Origin: Rhodopseudomonas pentothenatexigens
GTDB taxonomy: Bacteria; Pseudomonadota; Alphaproteobacteria; Rhizobiales; Xanthobacteraceae
Length of the DNA: 61,440 bases
Direction: 5' to 3'
NCBI RefSeq assembly: GCF_900218015.1
Contig: NZ_UFQQ01000027.1
Coordinates: 1-61,440, forward strand
Below, one piece after another: positions 38,929 through 48,340 of the stretch. Under the pieces are notes generated by a model. It was not told where the DNA came from. It saw nothing but the letters and a program-made list of their open reading frames with translations, and ran no database searches. Made by a program: the position numbers and the translations under genes. Numbering within the stretch: the stretch's first letter is position 1; each line of letters starts with the position of its first letter.

Positions 38929-39552
38929 ATGCCGCCTGCCGTCACCAAACGCGCCCGCCGCAAAGCCGAGCGCCCCTCGGAAATCCTCGACGCCGCGTTC
39001 GAGGAATTCGTGCTGCACGGCTATGCGGCCACCCGTCTCGAGGACGTGGCGACACGCGCGGGCGTGACCAAGGGCACGATCTATTTCTATTTCGACACCA
39101 AGGAGCGGGTGTTCGAAGAGATGGTCAGGCACAAATCGCAGTCGTTTCTGCCGGGGCTGAAGGACTACGCGCTCACCCTCCGCGGATCGGCCACCGAGCG
39201 GCTGCGCGGACTGATCGCCTTCACTTACGGCCACATTGCGGAGAACCGCGAGTCGCGCGAGATCCTGCGCTTCCTGATCGCCGAAGGCGGCCGCTTTCCC
39301 GATCTGGTCGACCGTCACTACGAGGAATTCGTCGCGCCGATCATCGATCAGTTCAGGGAAGTCATCGACCAGGGCGTCGCCGCCGGCGAATTCCGCAATG
39401 CGCCCGCCGCAGGCTTCACCGAGATCGTGATGAGTCCCGCGGTGCTGCTGAGCCTGTGGTCGCTGTTGTTCGGCACCCGCAAGGAAGTCGATTTCGTCGC
39501 CTTCACCGAAGCCAGCGTCGACCTACTGCTGCGCGGACTGGCGAAAGATTGA
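38929..39552 (+). CDS. TetR/AcrR-family repressor
   Basis: 207 residues. The N-terminal helix-turn-helix (ILDAAFEEFVLHGYAATRLE, DVATRAGVTKGTIYFYFDTK) is a textbook TetR DNA-binding domain. The C-terminal domain (about 70-207), rich in Phe/Leu/Ile, should form the ligand pocket and dimer. An AGGAG site precedes the ATG. Divergent placement next to an RND efflux operon and the palindrome at 38878-38901 make it the likely local repressor, released by a pump substrate. Confidence 0.93.
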   Translation: MPPAVTKRARRKAERPSEILDAAFEEFVLHGYAATRLEDVATRAGVTKGTIYFYFDTKERVFEEMVRHKSQSFLPGLKDYALTLRGSATERLRGLIAFTYGHIAENRESREILRFLIAEGGRFPDLVDRHYEEFVAPIIDQFREVIDQGVAAGEFRNAPAAGFTEIVMSPAVLLSLWSLLFGTRKEVDFVAFTEASVDLLLRGLAKD

Positions 39553-39585
39553 TCATCACGCGCGACGCGCGTGTGTTGATCAATC
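39547..39585. terminator. Long hairpin overlapping the tetR stop codon
   Basis: GATTGATCATCACGCGCG and CGCGTGTGTTGATCAATC pair over 18 positions with two mismatches and a 3-base loop. The tetR stop codon lies in the left arm. There is no strong T-run. It could serve as a terminator or a 3'-end stabiliser. Confidence 0.5.
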
Positions 39586-39663
39586 CAAGCCATGCGACAG
39601 CAAAGGCTTTTCTGAAGCGGCAGGCGCACTATCTACAGCCTTCACCTCGCTAGGGCTGCCTCC

Positions 39664-40680
39664 ATGAAGAAGATCGGTTTTCTCTCGTTCGGCCATTGGT
39701 CACCGCAGTCACGCACGCGTTCGGCCGCCGATGCGCTGCTGGAAACCATCGATCTGGCGCAGGCCGCCGAACAGCTCGGCGCCGATGGCGCCTACGTTCG
39801 CGTGCATCATTTCGCCCGGCAACTCGCCTCGCCCTTCCCGCTGCTTGCCGCGATCGGCGCCAGAACCAAACGCATCGAGATCGGCACCGCCGTGATCGAC
39901 ATGCGCTACGAGAATCCGCTGTACATGGCCGAGGATGCCGGCGCTGCCGATCTGATCGCCGGCGGCCGCTTGCAGCTCGGCATCAGCCGCGGCTCGCCCG
40001 AGCAGGTGATCGATGGCTGGCGCTATTTCGGCTATCAGCCGGCCGAGGGCGAAAGCGACGCCGACATGGGCCGCCGCCACGCCGAGGTGCTGCTCGACCT
40101 CTTGCGCGGCCAGGGCTTCGCCCAGCCCAACCCGCGGCCGATGTTTCCCAATCCGCCGGGGCTACTGCGGCTCGAGCCATATTCGGAAGGCCTACGCGAC
40201 CGGATCTGGTGGGGCGCCGGCTCCAACGCCACCGCGGTGTGGGCCGCGAGGCTCGGGATGAACCTGCAGAGCTCGACGCTGAAGAACGACGAGACCGGCG
40301 AGCCGTTTCACGTTCAGCAGGCGGCGCAGATCCGCGCCTATCGCGACGCTTGGAAACAAGCCGGCCACACCCGCACGCCGCGCGTTTCGGTCAGCCGCAG
40401 CATCTTCCCGCTGGTCGACGACCGCGACCGCGCCTATTTCGGCCGCGAAGGCCAGCAGCAGGATCAGATCGGCTATCTCGACGAACAGACCCGCGCGATC
40501 TTCGGCCGGTCTTACGCAGCCGAACCCGACGCGCTGATCGAACAGCTCAAGGCCGACGAGGCGATCGCCGAAGCCGACACGCTGTTGCTGACGATCCCCA
40601 ATCAGCTCGGCGTCGATTACAACGCCCATGTGATCGAGGCTATCCTCACCCACGTCGCACCACCGCTCGGCTGGCGCTGA
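39664..40680 (+). CDS. Luciferase-like (LLM class) flavin-dependent oxidoreductase
   Basis: 338 residues with the bacterial-luciferase TIM barrel: IGFLSFGHW at the start, DGAYVRVHHF, RIEIGTAVIDMRYENPLYMA and RLQLGISRGSPEQVIDGW are LLM-family blocks. These enzymes use reduced flavin (FMNH2 or F420) with oxygen. The substrate cannot be assigned. Most relatives have AxEHH at the second block; here AYVRVHHF keeps the paired His. It is a single gene between tetR and the HerA-like ATPase gene. Confidence 0.88.
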   Translation: MKKIGFLSFGHWSPQSRTRSAADALLETIDLAQAAEQLGADGAYVRVHHFARQLASPFPLLAAIGARTKRIEIGTAVIDMRYENPLYMAEDAGAADLIAGGRLQLGISRGSPEQVIDGWRYFGYQPAEGESDADMGRRHAEVLLDLLRGQGFAQPNPRPMFPNPPGLLRLEPYSEGLRDRIWWGAGSNATAVWAARLGMNLQSSTLKNDETGEPFHVQQAAQIRAYRDAWKQAGHTRTPRVSVSRSIFPLVDDRDRAYFGREGQQQDQIGYLDEQTRAIFGRSYAAEPDALIEQLKADEAIAEADTLLLTIPNQLGVDYNAHVIEAILTHVAPPLGWR

Positions 40681-40806
40681 TTCGCGCGGTGCGCACGCAA
40701 CGCTGATGTGCGTGCATAACACCGGGCGGAACCGCCGCAGGTGCTCGACGCGGCGCGCCTAGGTTGTTAAGCCCCCTGCTCGCGAAAGGAGACCTCGGGC
40801 CGAGCC

Positions 40807-42330
40807 ATGACCGTTGCGATCGAAATGGGGCAAACCAATTCAGGCGCAACCGCGGCTCTCGATCTCGAGGAACTGCTGGCGACGCGGCTGCTGGTGCAGG
40901 GCAATTCCGGCTCGGGCAAGTCGCATCTGCTGCGCCGCCTGCTGGAGCAGAGCGCGCCCTGGGTGCAGCAGGCGATCATCGATCCCGAAGGCGACTTCGT
41001 CACGCTCGCCGAGCGATTCGGCCATCTCGTCATCAACGCCGAAGACCACACCGAGCGCGGCCTGCAGGTCGCCGGCGAACGCGCCCGCATTCACCGCGTC
41101 TCGGCGGTGCTCAACCTCGAAGGCCTGGACGCCGAGAACCAGATGCGCCGCGCCGCGGCGTATCTCGACGGCATGTTCAACACCGCGCGCGACCATTGGT
41201 ATCCGATGTTGGTGGTGGTCGACGAAGCGCAGCTGTTCGCGCCCGCCGTCGCCGGCGAAGTCTCCGACGAAGCGCGCAAATTGTCGCTCGGCGCGATGAC
41301 CAATCTGATGTGCCGCGGCCGCAAGCGCGGCCTCGCCGGCGTGATCGCCACGCAGCGGCTCGCCAAGCTCGCCAAGAACGTCGCAGCCGAAGCGTCGAAC
41401 TTCCTGATGGGCCGCACCTTCCTCGACATCGACATGGCGCGTGCCGCCGATCTGCTCGGCATGGAGCGGCGCCAGGCCGAAGCTTTTCGCGATCTCGAAC
41501 GCGGCCAGTTCATGGCGCTCGGGCCCGCGCTGTCGCGCCGGCCGCTCGGCTTGCGGATCGGGCCGACCGAAACCCACCCGCGCAACTCGACGCCGCGCCT
41601 GATGCCGCTGCCGGAAGCGGCCCTCGAAGACGCCCGCGCCGTGATCCTCGCCGCACCGCCGCCGGAGACCACCGCAACGCGGCCACAGCGCCGCGCCCCC
41701 GCGCCGGATCTGCTCAGCCAGTTGATGGCGGCGAAGTCGGTGGCGATCGATCCCACGCCAGAGCCCGAGGCGCCGCCGCTCAGCGACGAGCAGATCGCCG
41801 AGCGCCGCGACCGGCTCGACCGCATCCTGCGCGCGATCCTCGCCGAACCCGATGCCGGCTTCCGCGCCATCGGCGTGCTGTATCAGGAGTTCGTGGTGCG
41901 CTGCCGGATCGAAGGCCTGGCCACCGCGATCCCGGACATGACCGAGTTTCGCCGGATGCTGACGCACGCGCGCGCCGGCCTTACCACCGAGATGGCCGCC
42001 GATGATGCCTGGCAGGACGTGACGCTGCGCGCCTCCACCCTGCCCGACGATATGCAGGGCGTGTTCATGATCATCGCCCGCGCCGCCAAGGAAGGTTGGC
42101 CCTGCCCGGGTGACGCCGCGATTGCGCGGGCCTACGGCACGCACTCGCTGCGCCGCGCGCGGCGGCTGCTGACCTATATCGAAGAACAGGGCCTGATCGT
42201 CTGCCAGTTCGACGGCGCCGGCCGCCGCACCGTGACGCTGGTCGAACTCGCCTGGGCCACCGCGCCCGGCGATCCCAACGCGCCCGACGATCTGCCGCTC
42301 GAAGACGAGCCGCGCGCCGCCTCGGCGTGA
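40807..42330 (+). CDS. HerA/FtsK-like P-loop ATPase of unknown function
   Basis: 507 residues. Walker A is GNSGSGKS at residues 32-39 and Walker B is PMLVVVDEAQLFAP near 135; GRKRGLAGVIATQRLAKLAK is the sensor/arginine region of HerA-type DUF87 ATPases. A Pro/Ala-rich linker (about 275-330) leads to a C-terminal helical part with two winged-helix-like stretches (AIARAYGTHSLRRARRLLTY). HerA proteins pump DNA, usually with a NurA nuclease, but no nuclease is adjacent. The C-terminal extension is unlike plain HerA. DNA handling is inferred. Confidence 0.8.
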   Translation: MTVAIEMGQTNSGATAALDLEELLATRLLVQGNSGSGKSHLLRRLLEQSAPWVQQAIIDPEGDFVTLAERFGHLVINAEDHTERGLQVAGERARIHRVSAVLNLEGLDAENQMRRAAAYLDGMFNTARDHWYPMLVVVDEAQLFAPAVAGEVSDEARKLSLGAMTNLMCRGRKRGLAGVIATQRLAKLAKNVAAEASNFLMGRTFLDIDMARAADLLGMERRQAEAFRDLERGQFMALGPALSRRPLGLRIGPTETHPRNSTPRLMPLPEAALEDARAVILAAPPPETTATRPQRRAPAPDLLSQLMAAKSVAIDPTPEPEAPPLSDEQIAERRDRLDRILRAILAEPDAGFRAIGVLYQEFVVRCRIEGLATAIPDMTEFRRMLTHARAGLTTEMAADDAWQDVTLRASTLPDDMQGVFMIIARAAKEGWPCPGDAAIARAYGTHSLRRARRLLTYIEEQGLIVCQFDGAGRRTVTLVELAWATAPGDPNAPDDLPLEDEPRAASA

Positions 42331-42428
42331 GCCCCGTCGCCTCAACAGGCTAGAAAACGGTTCAAGTCGGCGCGCCGATTTGCGATACGAGAGGCAATCG
42401 CAGTTTTGCCGATGCCAGGAGGATCGCC

Positions 42429-43538
<1,110 letters not shown>

Positions 43539-43546
43539 CTGCGCCC

Positions 43547-43819
43547 CGTCATTCCGGGGCGCGCGCAGCGCGAACCCGGAATCTGCAATGCCACTCACCT
43601 CTCAACGTCATTCCGGGATGCGCTGCGCAGCAGCGCAGGCCCGGAATCCATACTCCCTGTGCCTACGTTTGCGCACAGCCGTTGTCAGGCCGTGGATCAG
43701 CATCAACTCCCGGGGATATGGATTCCGGTTCGCCGCTGGCGCGGCGCCCCGGAATGACAAACGAGGGGATGTGTTTGCGAAGAGATCCGGATTCGCGCTG
43801 CGCGCGCCCCGGAATGACG
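43547..43819. repeat. Array of four family A hairpin units
   Basis: Four hairpins in a row: 43547-43583, 43606-43649, 43721-43758 and about 43785-43819. Each is bounded by ATTCCGG/CCGGAAT arms with CG-rich inner stems. The first two are in one orientation and the last two in the other (ends GGAATGAC), so the array as a whole is roughly symmetric. It fills the gap between the convergent frmA and pqqE genes. Confidence 0.85.
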
Positions 43820-43832
43820 TGGTGAGTTGGTG

Positions 43833-45011
43833 CTACGCATCCTTAGCCGTGCCGCCGGCGAAGTTGCGATACAGGAAGCGGTCACTGCCGGACGTGGCCT
43901 CTGCTTCTGCGGTCTTGAAGATGCGGTCGTGTAGCGGCGACAGCGCGCAGGCGGGGTCGGTCGCGGCGGCGTCGCCGGCGAGCGCGAAGGCCTGGCAGCG
44001 GCAGCCGCCGAAGTCGATCTCCTTGAACGCGCAGCTCGCGCACGGCTCCTGCATCCATCCGGTGCCGCGATAGCGGTTGAACGCTTCGGCGTCGCGCCAG
44101 ATCTCGGCGATCGACGCGCCATCCCGGACAGATGGAAAGTCGAGCCCGGTGATGGTCTCGGCGGCGTGGCACGGCAGCACCTTGCCGCTCGGCGAGATGT
44201 TGAAGAACTGCCGCCCCCAGCCGCCCATGCACTTCTTCGGCCGTGCCGCGTAGTAGTCCGGGATCACGTAGTCGATCGCCAGCACGCCTTTCAGCCGCTC
44301 GCGCGCCGCCTCGACCGTCGCGGTGCAATCCTTGATCTGCGCGATCGTCGGCATCAGCGCGGCACGGTTCTTCAGCGCCCAGCCGTAATACTGCACATTG
44401 GCGACTTCGAGCCGATCGGCATCGAGCTGCACCGCCATCTCGATGATGTCCGGCAGCAGGTGCAGGTTCTGCCGGTGCATCACCGCATTGACGGTGAGCG
44501 GCAGATCGAGCTCGCGGGTCCAGCGCGCGACCTCGAGCTTCTTGGCATGCCCGCCGGCAAAGCCGCCGACGCGGTCGGCCAGCGAAGCCTCGCTGCCCTG
44601 AAAGCTGATCTGCACATGCGCGAGCCCAGCATCGGCCAGCGTCGCCAGCCGCTCGCGGCTCAGCAGCACCGCAGAAGTAATCAGATTGGTGTAGAGCCCG
44701 ACCTCGGTCGCATGCCGCACCAGCTCGACCAGATCCTTGCGCGCGGTCGGCTCGCCGCCGGAGAAATGCACCTGCAGCACGCCGATGCGCGCGAGTTCGC
44801 TGAGCACCCGCTTCCACTCGTCGGTCGACAGCTCCGCGCCGCCCCGCTCCAGCTCCAGCGGATTGGAGCAATACGGGCATTGCAGCGGGCAGCGATGGGT
44901 CAGCTCGAGCAGCACCGCGAGCGGAATCCCGAAGGTCTCGGCGACGCTGCCGGGCTTCTCCAGCACGGCGATGCCGTCGGACCCTGTAGCGCTGGCAGCA
45001 GTCTCGGTCAT
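43833..45011 (-). CDS. pqqE: PQQ biosynthesis radical SAM enzyme PqqE
   Basis: Forms the carbon-carbon bond between Glu and Tyr of the PqqA peptide. The 392-residue protein has the SAM-cluster motif CPLQCPYC (Cys41, Cys45, Cys48), the FSGGEPTARKDL SAM contact, and a C-terminal SPASM region with cysteines in KKCMGGWGRQFF, LPCHA and EPCASCAFKEIDFGGCRCQA. Its start overlaps the pqqD stop as ATGA at 45008-45011, fitting the known PqqD-PqqE partnership. It is the last gene of pqqABCDE. Confidence 0.97.
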   Translation of the reverse strand: MTETAASATGSDGIAVLEKPGSVAETFGIPLAVLLELTHRCPLQCPYCSNPLELERGGAELSTDEWKRVLSELARIGVLQVHFSGGEPTARKDLVELVRHATEVGLYTNLITSAVLLSRERLATLADAGLAHVQISFQGSEASLADRVGGFAGGHAKKLEVARWTRELDLPLTVNAVMHRQNLHLLPDIIEMAVQLDADRLEVANVQYYGWALKNRAALMPTIAQIKDCTATVEAARERLKGVLAIDYVIPDYYAARPKKCMGGWGRQFFNISPSGKVLPCHAAETITGLDFPSVRDGASIAEIWRDAEAFNRYRGTGWMQEPCASCAFKEIDFGGCRCQAFALAGDAAATDPACALSPLHDRIFKTAEAEATSGSDRFLYRNFAGGTAKDA

Positions 45012-45316
45012 GGCGCGGTCTCCCGCGCCTCGGTGAGAAAGCCCTTGTCGGCGAGGTCCTGCAGCATCGCCACCACGTCGCGGCCGATCTCGGCGCGGCC
45101 CGCGGCGTACTTCGCCGCCAGCGCATCGATGATCGCCGCCACATCGCGCGCGCCGTCGCAGAGCTGCAGGATTTCGACCGCGATCTCGTCCGGCGCCAGC
45201 ACCCGCTCCGGCGCCAGGATTACCCAACGCTGCCTTGTGTCGTCGAACTTCAGCCGGGCGTGCCGCGGCAGCACCGGGCGGCTCGCCTCGCTGACGCTGA
45301 TGCGGCGCGGCGCCAT
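45008..45316 (-). CDS. pqqD: PqqA-binding chaperone PqqD
   Basis: 102 residues. The peptide-chaperone fold is recognisable from RHARLKFDDTRQRWVILAPE and DEIAVEILQLCDGARDVAAI followed by a helical end. It presents the PqqA peptide to PqqE. The start MAPRRISVSE at 45316 lies four bases after the pqqC stop; a longer frame would run back into pqqC. Its stop overlaps the pqqE start. Confidence 0.94.
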   Translation of the reverse strand: MAPRRISVSEASRPVLPRHARLKFDDTRQRWVILAPERVLAPDEIAVEILQLCDGARDVAAIIDALAAKYAAGRAEIGRDVVAMLQDLADKGFLTEARETAP

Positions 45317-45320
45317 CGGC

Positions 45321-46085
45321 TCAAGACCCTTGCGGCACGAACGCGCCGGGCGGGATATGGCCATCGACATAAGCGTGATGCAGCGCATCGAGCTGCGCCC
45401 ACAGCACGTTGGTCTTGAAGATCAGCGCGTTGCACACCGCTTCGCGCTCGGCCGGCGTGGTGGCGTGCTGCTTGACGTAAGTCAGCGCAAAGTTGGCATC
45501 GCGCGGCGCCTGTTCCAGCCGGCGCTTGAAGTAGCTCATGATCTCTGGGTTGACGAAGTCGTAATGCGCCAGCATGCCCGCAATGCGCTCCTCGTGCAGA
45601 TTGGGCGCAAATAACTCGGTCAGCGACGACGCGATCGCTTCCAGCGGCGTTCGATCGCGGACGAAATGCACATAGGCGTCCACCGCAAACCGCGTCGCCG
45701 GCAGAATACCCTGCGTGGATTCGACATAAGCGCTGTCGAGGCCGAGCCCTTCGGTCAGTTTCAGCCAGCGCTCGATGCCGCCTTCGCTCGAAAGATCGCC
45801 GTCGTGGTCCTCGATCCGGTGCCGCCACTCGACCCGGGTGGCGCGGTCGCGAAACCGCGAGATCACCACCGCGTCCTTGATCGGGATCGAGCTCTGATAA
45901 TAGTAACGGTTCAGCGCCCAGGCCTGCACCTGCCCCTTGTTCAACTTGCCGCCATGCAGCAGGCGGTGAAACGGATGCAGATTGTGATAGCGCGCGGCGC
46001 CGATCTGGCGCAGCGCGGCTTCCAGCTCGTCGGCATTGGCGAGCGGCGCGGCGCCGTTCAGCGAAAACGCGGTCATCGCATTCAC
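45321..46085 (-). CDS. pqqC: Pyrroloquinoline-quinone synthase PqqC
   Basis: Cofactor-free oxidase catalysing the last ring closure and eight-electron oxidation to PQQ. The 254-residue all-helical protein has RYHNLHPFHRLLHGGKLNKG, WALNRYYYQSSIPIKDA and the active-site HRIEDHDGD. The GTG at 46085 is chosen: GGAGG lies seven bases upstream and GTGA overlaps the pqqB stop. An ATG three codons later has no well-placed site of its own. Confidence 0.97.
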   Translation of the reverse strand: MNAMTAFSLNGAAPLANADELEAALRQIGAARYHNLHPFHRLLHGGKLNKGQVQAWALNRYYYQSSIPIKDAVVISRFRDRATRVEWRHRIEDHDGDLSSEGGIERWLKLTEGLGLDSAYVESTQGILPATRFAVDAYVHFVRDRTPLEAIASSLTELFAPNLHEERIAGMLAHYDFVNPEIMSYFKRRLEQAPRDANFALTYVKQHATTPAEREAVCNALIFKTNVLWAQLDALHHAYVDGHIPPGAFVPQGS

Positions 46086-47008
46086 AGCGTCACCTCCGTG
46101 CCGTCCGCCGGGATCTGCCAGCCGGCCGTTTCGAGCTGCCCGCGCTCGGCCGAGTGAGTCAGCAGCGCCGGATTGGAATTATTGACGTGAACGAACAGCT
46201 TGCGGCCGACGTCGAGATCCGCAAGCGTGGCGATTGCGCCGTCGTCGCCCGCCATCGCGATGTGGCCCATCGCCTGCCCGGTCTTGGCACCGAGGCCGGC
46301 GGCGATCAGTTCGTCATCGCGCCACACCGTGCCATCGAACAGCACCAGCGGCGCGCCGGCGAGCCGGGCCTTGAGATCGTCGGTGACCCGCGCACACGCG
46401 GTCAGCACATGCACCGTCTGGCCGCTCGCGGTCTCGGTGATGCTCAGCCCGAGCGTATCGCCCTCACCGTCCGCACCGCCCGGATGGGTCTGCCCTTCGA
46501 GATACCACGCGCCTTTGCCCGGCACCGCAAAGGCATTCACCTCGAGCCCAGATGGCGCGCCGTCAGGCAGCCGAAGTGCAAACGGCTGATCGACCGCGAT
46601 CGGCTGCCGTGCCACCAGCTTTTCATTCAGCACGTTGAAGATGCTGTTGGCCTTCAGGATCGCCAGCACCTTGGCGTGCGCATAGATCGTGAACGGCGAG
46701 CCCTCGCGCATCGACAGTAGTCCCGCGACCGCATCGACCTCGCCATTGGTCAGGATCACGCCCGCGATCGGGCTGTGACGCAGCGAGCCTGCGCGCGGAT
46801 GCAGTTGCGGCGTCGCGATGATCTGCTGGCGCAGGTCGGGTGACGCGTTGATCAGGAACCAGTGCGCGCCATCGGCGCTGACCGCCACCGAGGCCTGAGT
46901 CCGGCGCAGGTCCGGATCGGCGAAGGCCGCACGGCACACTTGGCAGCCGCAATTCCATTGCGGCACCCCGCCGCCGGCTGCTGCGCCGAGAACGATCACC
47001 CGCAGCAT
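46082..47008 (-). CDS. pqqB: PQQ biosynthesis protein PqqB
   Basis: 308 residues of the metallo-beta-lactamase fold. The N terminus LRVIVLGAAAGGGVPQWNCG with the zinc cysteines of NCGCQVC is typical. PqqB is thought to hydroxylate the cross-linked PqqA-derived tyrosine. The ATG at 47008 is the usual start; the longer frame adds 14 residues that do not fit. It follows pqqA after 109 bases and overlaps pqqC. Confidence 0.96.
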   Translation of the reverse strand: MLRVIVLGAAAGGGVPQWNCGCQVCRAAFADPDLRRTQASVAVSADGAHWFLINASPDLRQQIIATPQLHPRAGSLRHSPIAGVILTNGEVDAVAGLLSMREGSPFTIYAHAKVLAILKANSIFNVLNEKLVARQPIAVDQPFALRLPDGAPSGLEVNAFAVPGKGAWYLEGQTHPGGADGEGDTLGLSITETASGQTVHVLTACARVTDDLKARLAGAPLVLFDGTVWRDDELIAAGLGAKTGQAMGHIAMAGDDGAIATLADLDVGRKLFVHVNNSNPALLTHSAERGQLETAGWQIPADGTEVTL

Positions 47009-47117
47009 CGACCGCCTTCCGCCAAAGCCTTCAACGACGACACATCGCAAACAGTCGCGACCGACAGAGACTGCCGATCGCGCCGTTCGCCGTCGTTACA
47101 ACAAAGCCGCGATTCGA

Positions 47118-47198
47118 TTACTTGCGCGCCGCGCAGGCGTACATGTTGATTTCCATGCCGACCGCGATCTCGACGATTTCCGGTTTCTTCCAGGCCAT
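47118..47198 (-). CDS. pqqA: PQQ precursor peptide PqqA
   Basis: 26-residue ribosomal precursor of PQQ: MAWKKPEIVEIAVGMEINMY then ACAARK. Glu16 and Tyr20 are at the conserved E-x3-Y spacing and become the PQQ skeleton. A strong GGGAGGA ribosome-binding site lies just upstream, consistent with high expression. It leads the pqqABCDE operon. The peptide is too short for ordinary gene finders. The peptidase genes pqqF/G, needed to release the cross-linked residues, are not in the window. Confidence 0.97.
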   Translation of the reverse strand: MAWKKPEIVEIAVGMEINMYACAARK

Positions 47199-47433
47199 GA
47201 GGTCCTCCCGATGTGCAGGTCTGATGCCGCAATGGCAAACGATAAGTCTGGTTCATAACCCGCGCAAGCAAACAGCGTTGCGCAGTGCAGCGATCACAGC
47301 GCGGTGAAGCACGGCATGGCCGGTTCCGGCGCTGAAGCGAAACGCACGGCTTCGGCGATCGCCGCCTGGCATGCCAGAACGTCGCACGAACATGACAGGA
47401 ACGAGGAAACGTGCTGACCGTCGTCTTGACCGT

Positions 47434-47452
47434 GTGGCATCTGGTATGCCAC
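47434..47452. promoter_or_regulatory. Palindromic operator upstream of the GntR regulator gene
   Basis: GTGGCAT-CTGGT-ATGCCAC is a perfect 7-bp inverted repeat, 43 bases before the GntR-type start and 235 bases before pqqA on the other strand. FCD-class GntR proteins bind TGG...CCA palindromes of about this length, so autoregulation is likely. Confidence 0.6.
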
Positions 47453-47495
47453 AGCAGCATCGACGACGGCCTGCAGTTGCCGCCAGAGAGGCCTG

Positions 47496-48227
47496 ATGAT
47501 CGCACGCGCCCGCCCCACCGCGAACGACATGCCTGCCGAGCCGGAGCTCGGCATCATGCGGCTCGCGCCGGAGACCAGCTTCAAGACCAAGGCCTACGAG
47601 GCGCTGAAGCAGGCGATCCTGAAGATGGACATCTACACCACGCCCGAGCCGGTGATGCTCGACGAGCGCGCGCTATCGGACAAGCTCGGCGTCAGCCGCA
47701 CGCCGATCCGTGAAGCGATCGCCATGCTCGAACAGGAAGGCCTGGTGAAGGCGGTGCCGCGGCGGGGCATCATCGTGGTGCGCCGGACCAAGGCGGAGAT
47801 CGTCGACATGATCCGCGCCTGGGCGGCGCTGGAGAGCATGGCGGCGCGGCTGATCACCATCGTGGCGCGCAAGCGTGACATCGCGGCGCTCCGCGACGTG
47901 TTCAAGGAGTTCGGACCCGACCGGCTGCCGCAGGATCATATCGACGAATATTCCCGCGCCAACATCGTGTTCCACCAGGCGCTGATCTCGCTCAGCGAGT
48001 CGCCGGTGCTGGTCGACATGACCAACGACATCCTGATCCACGTCCGTGGCTATCGCCAGCTCACCATCGGCCGCAAGGAGCGCATCGCCGCTTCCCTGCC
48101 CGAGCACCTGGCGATGATCGAGGCGCTGGAGGCACGCGACACCGAACTCGCCGAGAAGCTGGCGCGCGATCACACGCTGCGGCTGGCGGCTTACGTCGAG
48201 GCCCACGGCCAGGAGCTGTTCGCCTGA
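47496..48227 (+). CDS. GntR-family regulator with FCD domain
   Basis: 243 residues. The winged helix ([16 protein letters not shown], then [39 protein letters not shown]) is GntR. The C-terminal helical FCD domain (about 100-235) has Asp/His residues ([10 protein letters not shown] and a later [14 protein letters not shown]) that usually bind a metal and an organic acid. It sits 113 bases before frc on the same strand and probably controls the frc-TctCBA region in response to a carboxylate. The start at 47496 has AGAGAGG upstream; later ATGs are possible. Confidence 0.92.
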   Translation: MIARARPTANDMPAEPELGIMRLAPETSFKTKAYEALKQAILKMDIYTTPEPVMLDERALSDKLGVSRTPIREAIAMLEQEGLVKAVPRRGIIVVRRTKAEIVDMIRAWAALESMAARLITIVARKRDIAALRDVFKEFGPDRLPQDHIDEYSRANIVFHQALISLSESPVLVDMTNDILIHVRGYRQLTIGRKERIAASLPEHLAMIEALEARDTELAEKLARDHTLRLAAYVEAHGQELFA

Positions 48228-48340
48228 CGCGGCGACCGGCCGATGCGACAGAACAAGGACGTCCGCCACGGATCGCCGCGGCGGACGCACCGACGGGAGA
48301 GATGCCGCTTCGGCGCGCAGGAGACAACAGGAGCACGACC

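Noticed and set aside
43547-43819. Possible CRISPR array
   Set aside because: The repeat units are palindromic, of unequal length and spacing and in both orientations, and no cas gene is present.
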